From JAJRZX01 sp964407495 (GTDB lineage: Bacteria; Desulfobacterota; GWC2-55-46; JADFVP01), in NCBI GenBank assembly GCA_964407495.1, contig CAYOVP010000008.1, forward strand, positions 1 through 58,566: a stretch of 58,566 bases of DNA, written 5' to 3'. Every line of letters starts with the position of its first letter. Positions within the stretch are counted from its first letter, which is position 1. Both the position numbers and the translations under genes were made by a program. Under the pieces are notes generated by a model. It ran no database searches and was not told where the DNA came from. It saw only the letters and a list, made by a program, of their open reading frames with translations. This document shows positions 1 to 8,702 of the stretch, piece after piece.

Positions 1-46
1 CCCTGCCCCCTTTGCCCCCTTTGCCCCCTTTGCTCCCTTTGTCCCA
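1..46. repeat. 9-bp tandem repeat at left edge
   Basis: About four copies of a 9-base unit, CCCCCTTTG, with a few substitutions, lie in the 79 bases downstream of trpB. The tract is purine-rich on the trp coding strand. trpA would be expected next, beyond the edge, so this is probably an intergenic spacer. A related CCCTTTGC hairpin occurs near 31700. Confidence 0.6.
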
Positions 47-79
47 CCTGAACACTTCTTATTCATAACCACTCTTTTC

Positions 80-1282
80 TCATTTTTTGTCGAGTTCAGA
101 CTTGAAGTATTTTGAGACGGTCTCGAGGTCCTTGTCGCCTCTTCCCGAGAGATTGACTATTATAACGGCGTCCTGTTTCATCTTCCCTGCCACCTTCATG
201 GCATGGGCCACTGCGTGTGAAGACTCGAGTGCAGGGATTATGCCCTCTTCGAGGGTGAGGGTGCGGAAGGCCGCGAGCGCCTCCCTGTCCGTTATGGTCG
301 TGTACTTCACCCTGCCTATGTCATGTAGGTACGAGTGCTCAGGCCCCACGCCCGGGTAATCGAGGCCGGCAGAGACAGAGTGCGTGTGACGTACCTGGCC
401 GTACCTGTCCTGAAGGAGATAGGTCTTGCTCCCGTGAAGGACGCCGGGGCTTCCGGCGGTGATGGACGCCGCGTGTTTGCCCGTGCGTATCCCAGAGCCT
501 GCGGCCTCCACGCCTGTCATGGCAACGGACTCGTCACGGAGAAAGGGATGGAAGAGGCCCATGGCGTTACTGCCGCCGCCCACGCAGGCGATGAGAAGAT
601 CTGGGAGTTTTCCTGTAATGGACCTGACCTGGCGCCTCGCCTCTCTCCCTATGACAGACTGAAAATCGCGCACCATCATGGGGTAGGGGTGGGGGCCGGC
701 CACGCTCCCTATTATGTAAAAGGTATTTCTCACATTGGTGACCCAGTCGCGGATGGCCTCGTTCATGGCGTCCTTGAGAGTGCGTGAGCCTGAACTCACG
801 CTCCGCACCCTTGCGCCGAGAAGTTTCATGCGAAAGACATTGGGCGCCTGACGCACGATATCTTCCTCTCCCATGTATACCTCGCACTCGAAGCCAAACA
901 TTGCGGCCACGGTAGCCGTGGCAACGCCGTGCTGACCAGCGCCTGTCTCGGCGATTATGCGCGTCTTTCCCATACGCTTTGCAAGGAGGACCTGCCCTAT
1001 GGTGTTGTTTATCTTGTGTGCACCCGTGTGGCAGAGGTCTTCGCGCTTCAAGTATATGCGCGCCCCTCCCACCTTGTCCGAGAGCCTCTCGGCAAGGTAT
1101 AGGGGTGTGGGTCTTCCAACGTACTCTTTAAGATAAAAGGCCAGTTCTTTCCTGAACCCAGGGTCTTTTTTCCAGTGATTATATGCTGCTTCGAGCTCGA
1201 GGAGTGCGGGCATGAGAGTCTCGGATATGTATCTGCCGCCATAGGGGCCGTAATGCCCGCCTCTATCAGGTAATCTTTTCAT
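80..1282 (-). CDS. trpB: Tryptophan synthase beta chain
   Basis: PLP enzyme that condenses indole with L-serine to give L-tryptophan, normally as an alpha2-beta2 complex with TrpA. The 400-residue length is typical of TrpB1. The PLP lysine is in the motif HKINN (about residue 90), followed by the phosphate-binding GGGSNA loop near residue 240 and ETGAGQHG around 112-119. An in-frame GTG two codons upstream (1288) is an alternative start; I chose the ATG because the conserved N-terminus begins there. It is the last trp gene inside the window; trpA is not visible and should lie past the left edge. A dispersed hairpin element separates it from trpF. Confidence 0.96.
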   Translation of the reverse strand: MKRLPDRGGHYGPYGGRYISETLMPALLELEAAYNHWKKDPGFRKELAFYLKEYVGRPTPLYLAERLSDKVGGARIYLKREDLCHTGAHKINNTIGQVLLAKRMGKTRIIAETGAGQHGVATATVAAMFGFECEVYMGEEDIVRQAPNVFRMKLLGARVRSVSSGSRTLKDAMNEAIRDWVTNVRNTFYIIGSVAGPHPYPMMVRDFQSVIGREARRQVRSITGKLPDLLIACVGGGSNAMGLFHPFLRDESVAMTGVEAAGSGIRTGKHAASITAGSPGVLHGSKTYLLQDRYGQVRHTHSVSAGLDYPGVGPEHSYLHDIGRVKYTTITDREALAAFRTLTLEEGIIPALESSHAVAHAMKVAGKMKQDAVIIVNLSGRGDKDLETVSKYFKSELDKK

Positions 1283-1303
1283 ATTCACTCTACCCTGTCT
1301 TTT

Positions 1304-1330
1304 TTCCAGCGGCCCGAAGGGCCGCTGGAA
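1304..1330. repeat. Perfect 12-bp hairpin in the trpF-trpB gap
   Basis: Arms 1304-1315 and 1319-1330 are perfectly complementary around a GAA loop and are very GC-rich. On the trp coding strand the stem is followed by A residues, not U, so it does not look like an intrinsic terminator. It adjoins the tag of the dispersed hairpin element and may affect trpF-trpB mRNA processing. Confidence 0.6.
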
Positions 1331-1374
1331 CTGGTTTTCTTTGTCTTACTTTCTTTTTTCCAAAAGAAAGTAAG
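1331..1374 (-). repeat. Dispersed hairpin-plus-tag element, copy 1
   Basis: A 13-bp inverted repeat, CTTACTTTCTTTT (1345-1357) paired with 1362-1374. On the minus strand it is followed by the tag ACAAAGAAAACCAG. The same hairpin and tag recur near 4617, 13995, 15284, 24724, 38423 and 44263. It sits between trpF and trpB within the operon. This copy belongs to the GTAAGAC subtype also found in the array at 44263. Confidence 0.75.
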
Positions 1375-1468
1375 GTGTTCTCATATGCGGCCCCAGGGGC
1401 CGCTTCTTTCTCTTTTGTTTCCTTTGTCTCTTGGGGGCAAAGCCCTGGGCCAGAATTTTTTCATTCTC

Positions 1469-2113
1469 TCAACTTGTTTCCTTTGCCCTTCTTACGAAAT
1501 CTCTTACTTTTTCAGGGTCTTTCCTGCCCGGCGAGGCCTCTACGCCCGAACTTACGTCCACGGCATAGGGTCTGACCCTCTTCACGGCCTCCCCGACGTT
1601 CTCGGGAGTAAGCCCGCCAGAGAGGATGATTGGCCACCTGCCTGCCTCCTCCCGGGCCTTTACGGCAAGTTCCCAGTCAAAGACCTCTCCTGTGCCGCCC
1701 ATCTCGCCTTTCTTGTAGGAATCGAGGAGAAGGGCCGAGACAACGCCCTTGTAGGGGGCAATGTCCTCTATGACTCCCGGGCCCCGCACCCTGAAGGACT
1801 TTATAACACTTATACCCACTGATGCGCAATAATCCGGAGTCTCACTGCCGTGGAGTTGTATGGCAGAGAGGCGGGCCTCGTGGATGACTTCCAGTACCCG
1901 GGCCTCGTCTTCGTCCACAAAGACTCCCACAGGCGTTATAAAGGGCGGTAGCGCCTTGACGATCTCTCCTGCCCTCTCCGGCGGGATGTACCTGGGGCTC
2001 TTCTCATAAAATATGAATCCCAGGGCATCGGCCCCTGCGCCTGCGGCAAGTAGCGCATCAGGGGCATTCGTTATGCCGCATATCTTGACCCTCACAGGCG
2101 GGCATTGTTCCAT
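1469..2113 (-). CDS. trpF: Phosphoribosylanthranilate isomerase
   Basis: Third step of tryptophan synthesis: Amadori rearrangement of N-(5'-phosphoribosyl)anthranilate to CdRP on a TIM barrel. The N-terminal VKICGITN motif holds the catalytic cysteine, and the C-terminal part has the phosphate-binding LSGGLTPENV and VDVSSGVE motifs with the usual aspartate in GVFVDE. The 214 residues fit the family. Either GTG at 2119 or ATG at 2113 could be the start; ATG is preferred and neither has a clear Shine-Dalgarno. It lies between trpC and trpB in the operon. Confidence 0.95.
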   Translation of the reverse strand: MEQCPPVRVKICGITNAPDALLAAGAGADALGFIFYEKSPRYIPPERAGEIVKALPPFITPVGVFVDEDEARVLEVIHEARLSAIQLHGSETPDYCASVGISVIKSFRVRGPGVIEDIAPYKGVVSALLLDSYKKGEMGGTGEVFDWELAVKAREEAGRWPIILSGGLTPENVGEAVKRVRPYAVDVSSGVEASPGRKDPEKVRDFVRRAKETS

Positions 2114-2158
2114 GGTCACTTTTCTACGGCCAGGGCCGCTGGCAACAGTAAGAGGATT

Positions 2159-2950
2159 CTAACTCACTGCAAGGAGTTCACGGAGTTTTTCCCCGGCGTT
2201 CTTCTCACGGGCCAGGGCCTCGCCAATGAGAAAGGCGGTTACCCCGCTCTTCATGAGTCTCCTTATGTCTTCAGGCCTATTGATACCCGATTCCGAGACA
2301 ATTTTCGCCCCTGCCGGCACAAGGGGCGCGAGTTTTTCCGTGGTCCTCATATCTGTTCTGAAGGTCCTGAGGTCCCTGTTGTTTATGCCTATGAGACGGG
2401 CGCCAGCGCTCTTGGCCTTTTCGAGCCCCTCTCTATCGTGAACCTCCACGAGGGCCGTCATGCCGAGTTTCCCCGTAAGGTCCATGAGGCCCTCGAGGCG
2501 TTCTTCTGTGAGTATATCCGTAATGAGGAGGACTGCGTCTGCGCCGGCGGCACGCGCCTCGTATACCTGGATTTCGTCGAGTATAAAGTCTTTGCGCAGA
2601 ACTGGCAGGCCCGTGCCACGACTTACGCGCGAGAGATACTCGAGACTCCCGAGAAAAAATTTCTCTTCCGTAAGGACGGAGAGAGCGGCTGCGCCGTGTG
2701 CCTCGTACTCGAGAGCAAGGGCCACTGGATCAAAGTCCTCTCGTATGACCCCCTTGGACGGGGAGGCCTTCTTCACCTCTGCAATGATTCTTGGGCCCTG
2801 GCCCTGAAGAGCGGCGACAAAGTCGCGAACCGGCCGAGCGGCACGCGCCTGGCAAGCCTTTTTCTCAATAAGGGCCTCATACCCGCCGCCATCGCGAAGG
2901 GCACGCAAGTCTTCTTCCTTTGACCTCAGAATCTCGGCAAGGCCCGCCAT
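2159..2950 (-). CDS. trpC: Indole-3-glycerol phosphate synthase
   Basis: Ring closure and decarboxylation of CdRP to indole-3-glycerol phosphate. Recognised from the TrpC core: EVKKASPSKG (phosphate and catalytic Lys), VLRKDFI, ALVEVHDREGL, GINNRDL and SESGI motifs in order. The 263-residue protein starts at MAGLAEILRSKEED. The open frame extends 40 codons further upstream, but that part overlaps trpD and has no family similarity. The start lies 14 nt after the trpD stop and has a GGGAG-type binding site directly before it. Confidence 0.95.
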   Translation of the reverse strand: MAGLAEILRSKEEDLRALRDGGGYEALIEKKACQARAARPVRDFVAALQGQGPRIIAEVKKASPSKGVIREDFDPVALALEYEAHGAAALSVLTEEKFFLGSLEYLSRVSRGTGLPVLRKDFILDEIQVYEARAAGADAVLLITDILTEERLEGLMDLTGKLGMTALVEVHDREGLEKAKSAGARLIGINNRDLRTFRTDMRTTEKLAPLVPAGAKIVSESGINRPEDIRRLMKSGVTAFLIGEALAREKNAGEKLRELLAVS

Positions 2951-2964
2951 CTCCCGCCCCCTGT

Positions 2965-3981
2965 TCACGGCCTCTTGGAGACCTCGATGAGGAGATTGAG
3001 TTTCTCGAGGGCCGCGCCAGAGTCGATGGCCTCTTCGGCAATGGCGCAACCGTCCCGTATAGTGGCGCACCTGCCGCCGGCAGTAATGGCTGCTGCGCTG
3101 TTGAGCACCACTATGTCGCGCCTCGGGCCGCGCTCTCCCCTGAAGATATCGAGGATTATACCCGCGTTCTCATATGCATCGCCGCCGGCAAGGTCTTTCT
3201 CGCCGCACCTCGTAAGACCAACGTCCTCTGGTGCAAGGTAATATGTGCGTATCTCCCTGTCCCTGAGCTCTGTGACGCGCGTCCTCTCCGTAAGGGTGAG
3301 TTCATCGAGACCGTCCTCGCCGTGTACCACGAAGGCCCTCTCAGAGCCAAGGTTGCGGAGCACCTTGGCAAGAACCTCGGTAAGGTGTGCACCATACACG
3401 CCAAGAACCTGCCGCCTCGCGCCTGCAGGGTTGGTGAGAGGACCGAGAATGTTGAATATGGTCCTTATGCCTATGGCCGCACGAACCGGGGCGGCAAACT
3501 TCATGGCGCCGTGAAGGCGGGGGGCAAAGAGAAACCCTATGCCAGCCTCGCGAAGACACTCTTCCATGCGCTCGGGGCCAGCGTCTATGTTCACGCCAAG
3601 GGCCTTCAGGACATCGGCGGAGCCGCACTTCGAGGTAACAGCCCTCCCGCCGTGCTTTGCCACCACAAGGCCGCTCGCCGCGGCAACGAATGCCGAGGCT
3701 GTAGAGATGTTGAAGGTGCCCGCAGAGTCGCCCCCTGTGCCGCAGGTGTCCACCACTGGGCCATCTGGCGCGGCTACGCGAGTGGCGTGCTCGCGCATTA
3801 CGCGGGCCGCGCCCGTTATCTCCTCCACGGTCTCACCGCGCATGGCAAGGGCAGTAACAAGGGCCGCGATGGCCGCAGGCTCGGCACCTCCGGTCATGAT
3901 GGTCTCCATGACCGAGACCATCTCCGCCTCGCTGAGGCTCTCCCCTCCAACCACCTGACGTATGGCATCCTTCATGTCCAT
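2965..3981 (-). CDS. trpD: Anthranilate phosphoribosyltransferase
   Basis: Transfers phosphoribose from PRPP to anthranilate. The diagnostic DTCGTGGDS (pyrophosphate loop) is followed by FNIST, KHGGRAVTSKCGSADVLKALG, FNILGPLTNPA and HGEDGLDE. The 338 residues are full length. It is a stand-alone TrpD, not fused to TrpG, and trpG lies 15 nt upstream in the same operon. Confidence 0.96.
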   Translation of the reverse strand: MDMKDAIRQVVGGESLSEAEMVSVMETIMTGGAEPAAIAALVTALAMRGETVEEITGAARVMREHATRVAAPDGPVVDTCGTGGDSAGTFNISTASAFVAAASGLVVAKHGGRAVTSKCGSADVLKALGVNIDAGPERMEECLREAGIGFLFAPRLHGAMKFAAPVRAAIGIRTIFNILGPLTNPAGARRQVLGVYGAHLTEVLAKVLRNLGSERAFVVHGEDGLDELTLTERTRVTELRDREIRTYYLAPEDVGLTRCGEKDLAGGDAYENAGIILDIFRGERGPRRDIVVLNSAAAITAGGRCATIRDGCAIAEEAIDSGAALEKLNLLIEVSKRP

Positions 3982-3996
3982 TACAAGTACCTCGCC

Positions 3997-4566
3997 TCAA
4001 CTATACTTCAGAAGAAAATTCCTTAAAATGTCCTTGCCCGCATCCGTGAGTATGGACTCGGGATGAAATTGCACACCCTCTACAGCGTACTTCCTGTGAC
4101 GTATGCCCATGACCTCGTCCTGCTCGGTCCAGGCGCTCACCTCGAAGTCCTCGGGAAGGTCCTCCCTGGTGAGAATTAGAGAATGGTAACGGTTGGCCCT
4201 GAAAGGATTCTCTATGCCCTCGAATATGGTCCTGCCGTCATGATAGACCATGGATGTCTTCCCGTGCATGAGCCGCCCGGCCCGCACCACCTTCGCTCCA
4301 AATGCCCGACCAATACACTGGTGGCCGAGACAGACACCGAGAATGGGTAGTTGCGAGGCAAAATGACTTATGACATCAACAGAGATGCCAGCCTTCTCAG
4401 GGTCGCAGGGCCCGGGAGAGATGACTATCCTCTCTGGAGAGAGAGACTCTATCTCCTCGATCGTAACGGCGTCGTTCCTGAAAACGAGAACATCCTCGCC
4501 CAGTTCCATGAAGTACTGAACAAGGTTGTAGGTAAAAGAATCGTAATTGTCTATCATCAAAAGCAT
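3997..4566 (-). CDS. trpG: Anthranilate synthase component II (glutamine amidotransferase)
   Basis: Class I glutamine amidotransferase that supplies ammonia to TrpE. It begins MLLMIDNYDSFTYN. The catalytic triad comes from the nucleophile elbow GVCLGHQ plus the FHPES His/Glu pair. In some organisms the subunit is shared with p-aminobenzoate synthase (PabA). I place the start at 4566 (189 aa); the open frame runs 18 codons further upstream into the dispersed hairpin element and that part is not conserved. Confidence 0.94.
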   Translation of the reverse strand: MLLMIDNYDSFTYNLVQYFMELGEDVLVFRNDAVTIEEIESLSPERIVISPGPCDPEKAGISVDVISHFASQLPILGVCLGHQCIGRAFGAKVVRAGRLMHGKTSMVYHDGRTIFEGIENPFRANRYHSLILTREDLPEDFEVSAWTEQDEVMGIRHRKYAVEGVQFHPESILTDAGKDILRNFLLKYS

Positions 4567-4616
4567 GTAACCAAGACCCCTCTGAGAGAAAAAAGACCCT
4601 TCATCGAAAAACCTTT

Positions 4617-4666
4617 CCACTTTCTTTTAGGAAAAAGAAAGTGGAGCAAAGAAAACCAATGTTTGC
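4617..4666 (+). repeat. Dispersed hairpin-plus-tag element, copy 2
   Basis: Inverted repeat CCACTTTCTTTT / AAAAGAAAGTGG with a short loop, followed on the plus strand by the tag AGCAAAGAAAACCAATGTTTGC. It lies between trpE and trpG, inside the operon and on the non-coding strand. Same family as the copies at 1331, 13961, 15266, 24724, 38423 and 44263. Confidence 0.8.
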
Positions 4667-4745
4667 ACTTGCCCTGCCTCACCTCAGGCGGTCTCTTGCG
4701 CCGCGGGCCATTGCGTTCCTGAAGAAAGAAAAAGGTTTGGCAAGA

Positions 4746-6254
4746 CTAAAGTTCCCTGGCCATCTCCATGGCCTTTACAAGGGCACGGGCCTTGTTCTCC
4801 GTCTCCTCGAACTCCTTCTCTGCGTCCGAGTCTGCAACTATCCCGGCGCCTGCCTGTATGTATACGGTCTCGTCCTTTATGAGCATGGTCCTTATGGCTA
4901 TGCACATATCGAGGTTGCCAGAGTACCCTATATACCCTACAGAGCCGCCGTAAACACCCCGCCTGCAGGGTTCGAGTTCTTCTATTATCTCCATGGCGCG
5001 TATCTTCGGCGCCCCGGTGAGAGTGCCGGCTGGAAAGCAGGCGGAAAAGGCGTCGAGGACGTCGAGGCCCTCGCGGAGGTGTCCGTGTACGTCTGTAACT
5101 ATGTGCATGACATGTGAATAACGCTCGACACACATGAGGTCCGAGACCCTCACAGTGCCGGCCTCAGAGACCCTGCCCACGTCATTGCGCCCAAGGTCCA
5201 CAAGCATGATATGCTCGGCCAGTTCCTTTGGGTCTGCGAGGAGGTCTCTCTCCAGGGCCTGGTCCTCTGCATCGTCACGACCCCTCTTGCGCGTGCCTGC
5301 TATGGGCTTTACGTTCACGTCCCGCTCCTCTACACGAACGAGTATCTCCGGCGAAGAGCCTACGAGGTGAATACCTCCAAGACGAAGAAAAAACATGTAT
5401 GGTGAGGGGTTCACCACGCGAAGCGCCCTGTATATGTCAAAGGGTTTTGCCTGGAGAGGGGCACAGAACCTCTGCGAGAGAACGGTCTGTATGACGTCGC
5501 CACCCCTTATGTATTCCTGTATCGCGCCAACGGCGCGGATGAAATCCCCGCGTGCGAAGTTGGAACTTATGGCCGGCATGGCCAGGTGCCCTTCCTTTAC
5601 CCCCTCTGCGCCCCCATCTCCCGCTGCCGGGGAACCACTGCAGAGGCTTGCCACCAGCCCCTCTATCTTCTCTACCGCCTTCTCATAAAGGGCCTCCATG
5701 TCCAGGTCTTCACTCTGGTCTTCTGTAAAGACATTGGCCACCACCTTTATCTTGTGCTCCACGTTGTCAAAGACAAGGAGCGTATCCGTGAAGATGAGGT
5801 ATATGTCATCGAGGCCGAGGTCATCGGTGGCAATGGACGGAAGGCGCTCCATGTGCCTTACCATGTCGTATCCTATGTATCCGATGGCCCCGCCAAAGAA
5901 CCTGGGAGCACCATCCACAGGCGCCGCCCTGAAGGATGAGACCAGGTCCTTCAGGACCTGGAGAGGCCCGGTCTCTGTGCGGGTCTTGCCGCCAGGGCCC
6001 CTGATTACGACATCATCGCCCCTGGAGCGGAGGACCATCCTCGGACTGGTCCCGAGAAAACTGTACCTGCCCCACTTCTCGCCGCCCTCGACACTCTCGA
6101 GAAGGAACGCATCCCCTCCGGTGTCTATCTTCATGAAGGCCGAGACAGGGGTCTCCGTATCTGCAAGGATCTCCCTGTACACGGGGATCACGTTGTGCTC
6201 CGTGGCAAGACCCCGAAACTCCTCTAACGATGGATGAAATCTCTTCTTTTTCAT
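4746..6254 (-). CDS. trpE: Anthranilate synthase component I
   Basis: Converts chorismate plus ammonia (from TrpG) to anthranilate. The 502-residue protein has the N-terminal LLES motif that binds tryptophan for feedback inhibition, and the chorismate-binding C-terminal half with KPIAGTRKRG, DLGRNDVGRV, FPAGTLTGAPK and GIVADSD. First gene of the operon, separated from trpG by a hairpin element. An upstream in-frame GTG (6272) would add six residues, but the ATG at 6254 fits both the conserved start and the promoter position. No Shine-Dalgarno is visible; see the promoter entry. Confidence 0.95.
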   Translation of the reverse strand: MKKKRFHPSLEEFRGLATEHNVIPVYREILADTETPVSAFMKIDTGGDAFLLESVEGGEKWGRYSFLGTSPRMVLRSRGDDVVIRGPGGKTRTETGPLQVLKDLVSSFRAAPVDGAPRFFGGAIGYIGYDMVRHMERLPSIATDDLGLDDIYLIFTDTLLVFDNVEHKIKVVANVFTEDQSEDLDMEALYEKAVEKIEGLVASLCSGSPAAGDGGAEGVKEGHLAMPAISSNFARGDFIRAVGAIQEYIRGGDVIQTVLSQRFCAPLQAKPFDIYRALRVVNPSPYMFFLRLGGIHLVGSSPEILVRVEERDVNVKPIAGTRKRGRDDAEDQALERDLLADPKELAEHIMLVDLGRNDVGRVSEAGTVRVSDLMCVERYSHVMHIVTDVHGHLREGLDVLDAFSACFPAGTLTGAPKIRAMEIIEELEPCRRGVYGGSVGYIGYSGNLDMCIAIRTMLIKDETVYIQAGAGIVADSDAEKEFEETENKARALVKAMEMAREL

Positions 6255-6263
6255 AAGGCGTAA

Positions 6264-6292
6264 GGGTAACACAGCGCAGGGATTGTAGTCAA
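6264..6292 (-). promoter_or_regulatory. Predicted trp operon promoter, close to the trpE start
   Basis: On the minus strand a -35 TTGACT (6287-6292) is 17 nt from a weak -10 TTACCC (6264-6269). The -10 ends 9 nt before the trpE ATG, leaving almost no leader and no room for a Trp-codon attenuator. The weak -10 makes this tentative. Confidence 0.4.
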
Positions 6293-6429
6293 TAGAGCCG
6301 GTTTTTTTTGGTAAGCCGCCCCTGTCCTGCTCTTCTCCTCTCCCCTTGCCAGGCCCTCCCCGCCAGCGCTACGGGCTTTATCGACTGCCCCTGCCCCTAT
6401 TCTTTTATATTTGACTTTTTTTTCGAGGT

Positions 6430-6458
6430 TTTATATCTTTAATAATCCACCGTATAAT
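6430..6458 (+). promoter_or_regulatory. Predicted aconitase promoter
   Basis: A perfect -10, TATAAT (6453-6458), lies in an AT-rich stretch. The element at the right distance upstream is only TTTATA (6430-6435). A better -35, TTGACT, is present at 6411 but is too far from this -10. It predicts a leader of about 115 nt before the aconitase start. Confidence 0.45.
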
Positions 6459-6539
6459 ACATGTTCCCGCGCCAGGGCCCTCGAGAGCAGAGGGGCCCCC
6501 GGAAGGGAAAAATGCCTCATAGATCTAAAAAAAGACCGT

Positions 6540-6564
6540 AATAAACCGTAGCGAGCGGTTTATT
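6540..6564 (+). promoter_or_regulatory. Leader hairpin just before the aconitase ribosome-binding site
   Basis: A perfect 9-bp stem, AATAAACCG (6540-6548) with CGGTTTATT (6556-6564), encloses the loop TAGCGAG. It ends 7 nt before the AAGGAGG Shine-Dalgarno at 6571. The position suits control of translation or mRNA stability. It is not a canonical animal-type iron-responsive element (no CAGUGN loop with bulged C). Confidence 0.5.
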
Positions 6565-6582
6565 CACCAAAAGGAGGGGAAA

Positions 6583-8520
6583 GTGGGCAAAAACGTCACG
6601 CAAAAACTCTTGGATAGTCATATCGTCTCTGGCCAGCCCGGAAAGGGCAACGAGATAGCCATCAGGATAGACCAGACCATAACCCAGGACGCAACGGGCA
6701 CAATGGCGTGCCTTCAGTTCGAGGCCATGGGCGTTGAGAGGGTGAAGACGAAAAGGTCCGTTAGTTATGTTGACCACAACACCCTTCAGTACGGCGGATA
6801 TGAGAACGCCGATGACCACAGGTACCTGCAGACCGTTGCCGCAAAGTACGGTATGTACTTCTCCAGGCCCGGTAACGGCATCTGCCACCAGGTACACCTC
6901 GAGAGGTTCAGTGTGCCGGGCGAGACGCTCCTTGGCTCTGACAGTCATACGCCCACATGCGGCGGTATAGGAATGCTTGCCATAGGCGCAGGCGGCCTTG
7001 ACGTTGCCGTTGCCATGGGCGGTGGGGCCTTTGGCCTCACCTACCCCGAGGTGGTTCTCGTAAAACTCACTGGCAGCCTCCGTCCCTGGGTCTCGGCAAA
7101 GGACATCATACTCGAACTCCTGAGGCGCCTTACCGTGAAGGGAGGCGTTGGTAAGATCTTCGAGTACGGGGGCGAGGGCGTAAAGGGCCTTACAGTGCCG
7201 GAACGCGCCACCATTACGAACATGGGCGCAGAACTCGGAGCCACCACATCGGTCTTTCCGAGCGACGAGGTTACACTCGAGTTCCTGAGGGCACAGGACA
7301 GGGAGTCCGACTGGAGGGAACTCACGGCAGACAGTGACGCCACCTATGACGACGTAATAGAGATAGACCTCGATACGCTCGAGCCCATGATAGCGCTTCC
7401 CCACATGCCGGACAACGTGCGAAAGGTGAGCGAGATAGAGGGCCTCAAGGTGGACCAGGTCTGCATAGGTTCGTGCACCAACTCTTCGTACAGAGACCTC
7501 ATGCTCGTTGCAGGTGTATTCGAGGAGGGCGGACACAAGGTCTGCCCGGACCTCAGCATGACCGTCTCGCCGGGCTCCCGGCAGGTCCTGGAGATGATAT
7601 CCCTGAACAAGGGCCTTGCCGCGCTCATAGAGGCCGGGGCCAGGATACTCGAGTCTGCCTGCGGCCCCTGCATAGGCAACGGCCAGTCCCCGCCATCGGG
7701 CGGCGTATCTCTGCGTACCTTTAACCGCAACTTCGAGGGCAGGAGCGGCACACCCAATGCAAAGGTCTACCTCTGCAGCCCCGAGACCGCGGCTGCGGCG
7801 GCCATAAAGGGTGTTGTCACAGACCCGAGAAAACTCGGCACACCGCCATCGGTGAGCATGCCGGAAAAGTTCCTCGTGGACGACTCCATGATAATCCCCC
7901 CGGCAGAAGACCCATCGAGCGTGGAGGTAATAAAGGGCCCCAACATAAAAGACCTCCCCATAAAGCCGCCCCTCGGCGATACGCTCAGTGGCAAGGTCCT
8001 CATAAAACTTGGCGACGATATCACAACAGACCACATCACGCCAGCCGGGCCCTGGCTGAAGTACAGGAGCAATGTCCCCAAGTATGCAGAGAGCGTCTTC
8101 TCTGCGATAGACCCGGATTTCCACAAGAAGGCCCTCGAGGCAGGCGGCGGCTTTGTCGTTGGAGGCGAGAACTATGGGCAGGGTTCTTCACGCGAGCACG
8201 CGGCCCTCTGCCCCATGTACCTTGGCATAAAGGCCGTAATAGCAAAGAGTTTTGCCCGTATCCACAAGGCAAACCTCATAAACTTCGGCATACTGCCCCT
8301 CGTCTTCGAGAACCCCGCTGACTATGACGCCATAGACGACGGCGACGAACTCGAACTTGGCGACCTCACGACAGGGCTTGCCCCGGGAAAGCCCCTCGTC
8401 CTCAAGAACGTCACAAAGGGCAAGGAGATAACTCTCTGCCACGACTACTCTCCCCTGCAGGTAGCCATGCTGAAGGCAGGTGGCAGGCTGAACTACACAG
8501 TCTCTGGTGGTGCCTCCTGA
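6583..8520 (+). CDS. Aconitate hydratase, Aquifex-type (about 645 aa)
   Basis: 4Fe-4S dehydratase that interconverts citrate and isocitrate in the TCA cycle. It shows aconitase motifs in order: SVSYVDHN, LLGSDSHTPTCGG, IGSCTNS (cluster Cys), ESACGPCIGNGQSP (two cluster Cys) and, in the swivel domain, the SSREHAAL arginine loop. At 645 residues it is shorter than AcnA (about 890) and matches the compact Aquifex-type group. It starts with GTG behind a near-perfect AAGGAGGGG at 5-nt spacing. It stands alone between the divergent trp operon and the convergent bio operon. Confidence 0.93.
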   Translation: MGKNVTQKLLDSHIVSGQPGKGNEIAIRIDQTITQDATGTMACLQFEAMGVERVKTKRSVSYVDHNTLQYGGYENADDHRYLQTVAAKYGMYFSRPGNGICHQVHLERFSVPGETLLGSDSHTPTCGGIGMLAIGAGGLDVAVAMGGGAFGLTYPEVVLVKLTGSLRPWVSAKDIILELLRRLTVKGGVGKIFEYGGEGVKGLTVPERATITNMGAELGATTSVFPSDEVTLEFLRAQDRESDWRELTADSDATYDDVIEIDLDTLEPMIALPHMPDNVRKVSEIEGLKVDQVCIGSCTNSSYRDLMLVAGVFEEGGHKVCPDLSMTVSPGSRQVLEMISLNKGLAALIEAGARILESACGPCIGNGQSPPSGGVSLRTFNRNFEGRSGTPNAKVYLCSPETAAAAAIKGVVTDPRKLGTPPSVSMPEKFLVDDSMIIPPAEDPSSVEVIKGPNIKDLPIKPPLGDTLSGKVLIKLGDDITTDHITPAGPWLKYRSNVPKYAESVFSAIDPDFHKKALEAGGGFVVGGENYGQGSSREHAALCPMYLGIKAVIAKSFARIHKANLINFGILPLVFENPADYDAIDDGDELELGDLTTGLAPGKPLVLKNVTKGKEITLCHDYSPLQVAMLKAGGRLNYTVSGGAS

Positions 8521-8596
8521 GGGCGCAGGGGGCCATGTATTAGGAGGCCCCCCTCTGACTGAAGGCACTCCGCGCAAGGCAGATAGTCTATCTAAA

Positions 8597-8627
8597 AGGC
8601 CCCATGTCACTGACATGGGGCCTTTTT
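8597..8627. terminator. Bidirectional intrinsic terminator between aconitase and bioD
   Basis: Stem AGGCCCCATGTCA with TGACATGGGGCCT, flanked by AAAA on the left and TTTTT on the right. It can end transcription of the plus-strand aconitase gene and of the minus-strand bio operon. Confidence 0.85.
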
Positions 8628-8702
8628 GTATCTTCGTACAGGAGGCCTGATACAGGAGAGTGGCGCTTGATACCGCTTGGCCAAGGCAACCCTCCGGTCT
8701 CC

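Noticed and set aside
1304..1330. GC-rich hairpin as a trpF terminator
   Set aside because: On the trp coding strand it is followed by A, not U, and trpB continues the operon.
6255..6300. Trp attenuator leader peptide before trpE
   Set aside because: No short ORF with tandem Trp codons was found, and the predicted promoter leaves no leader.
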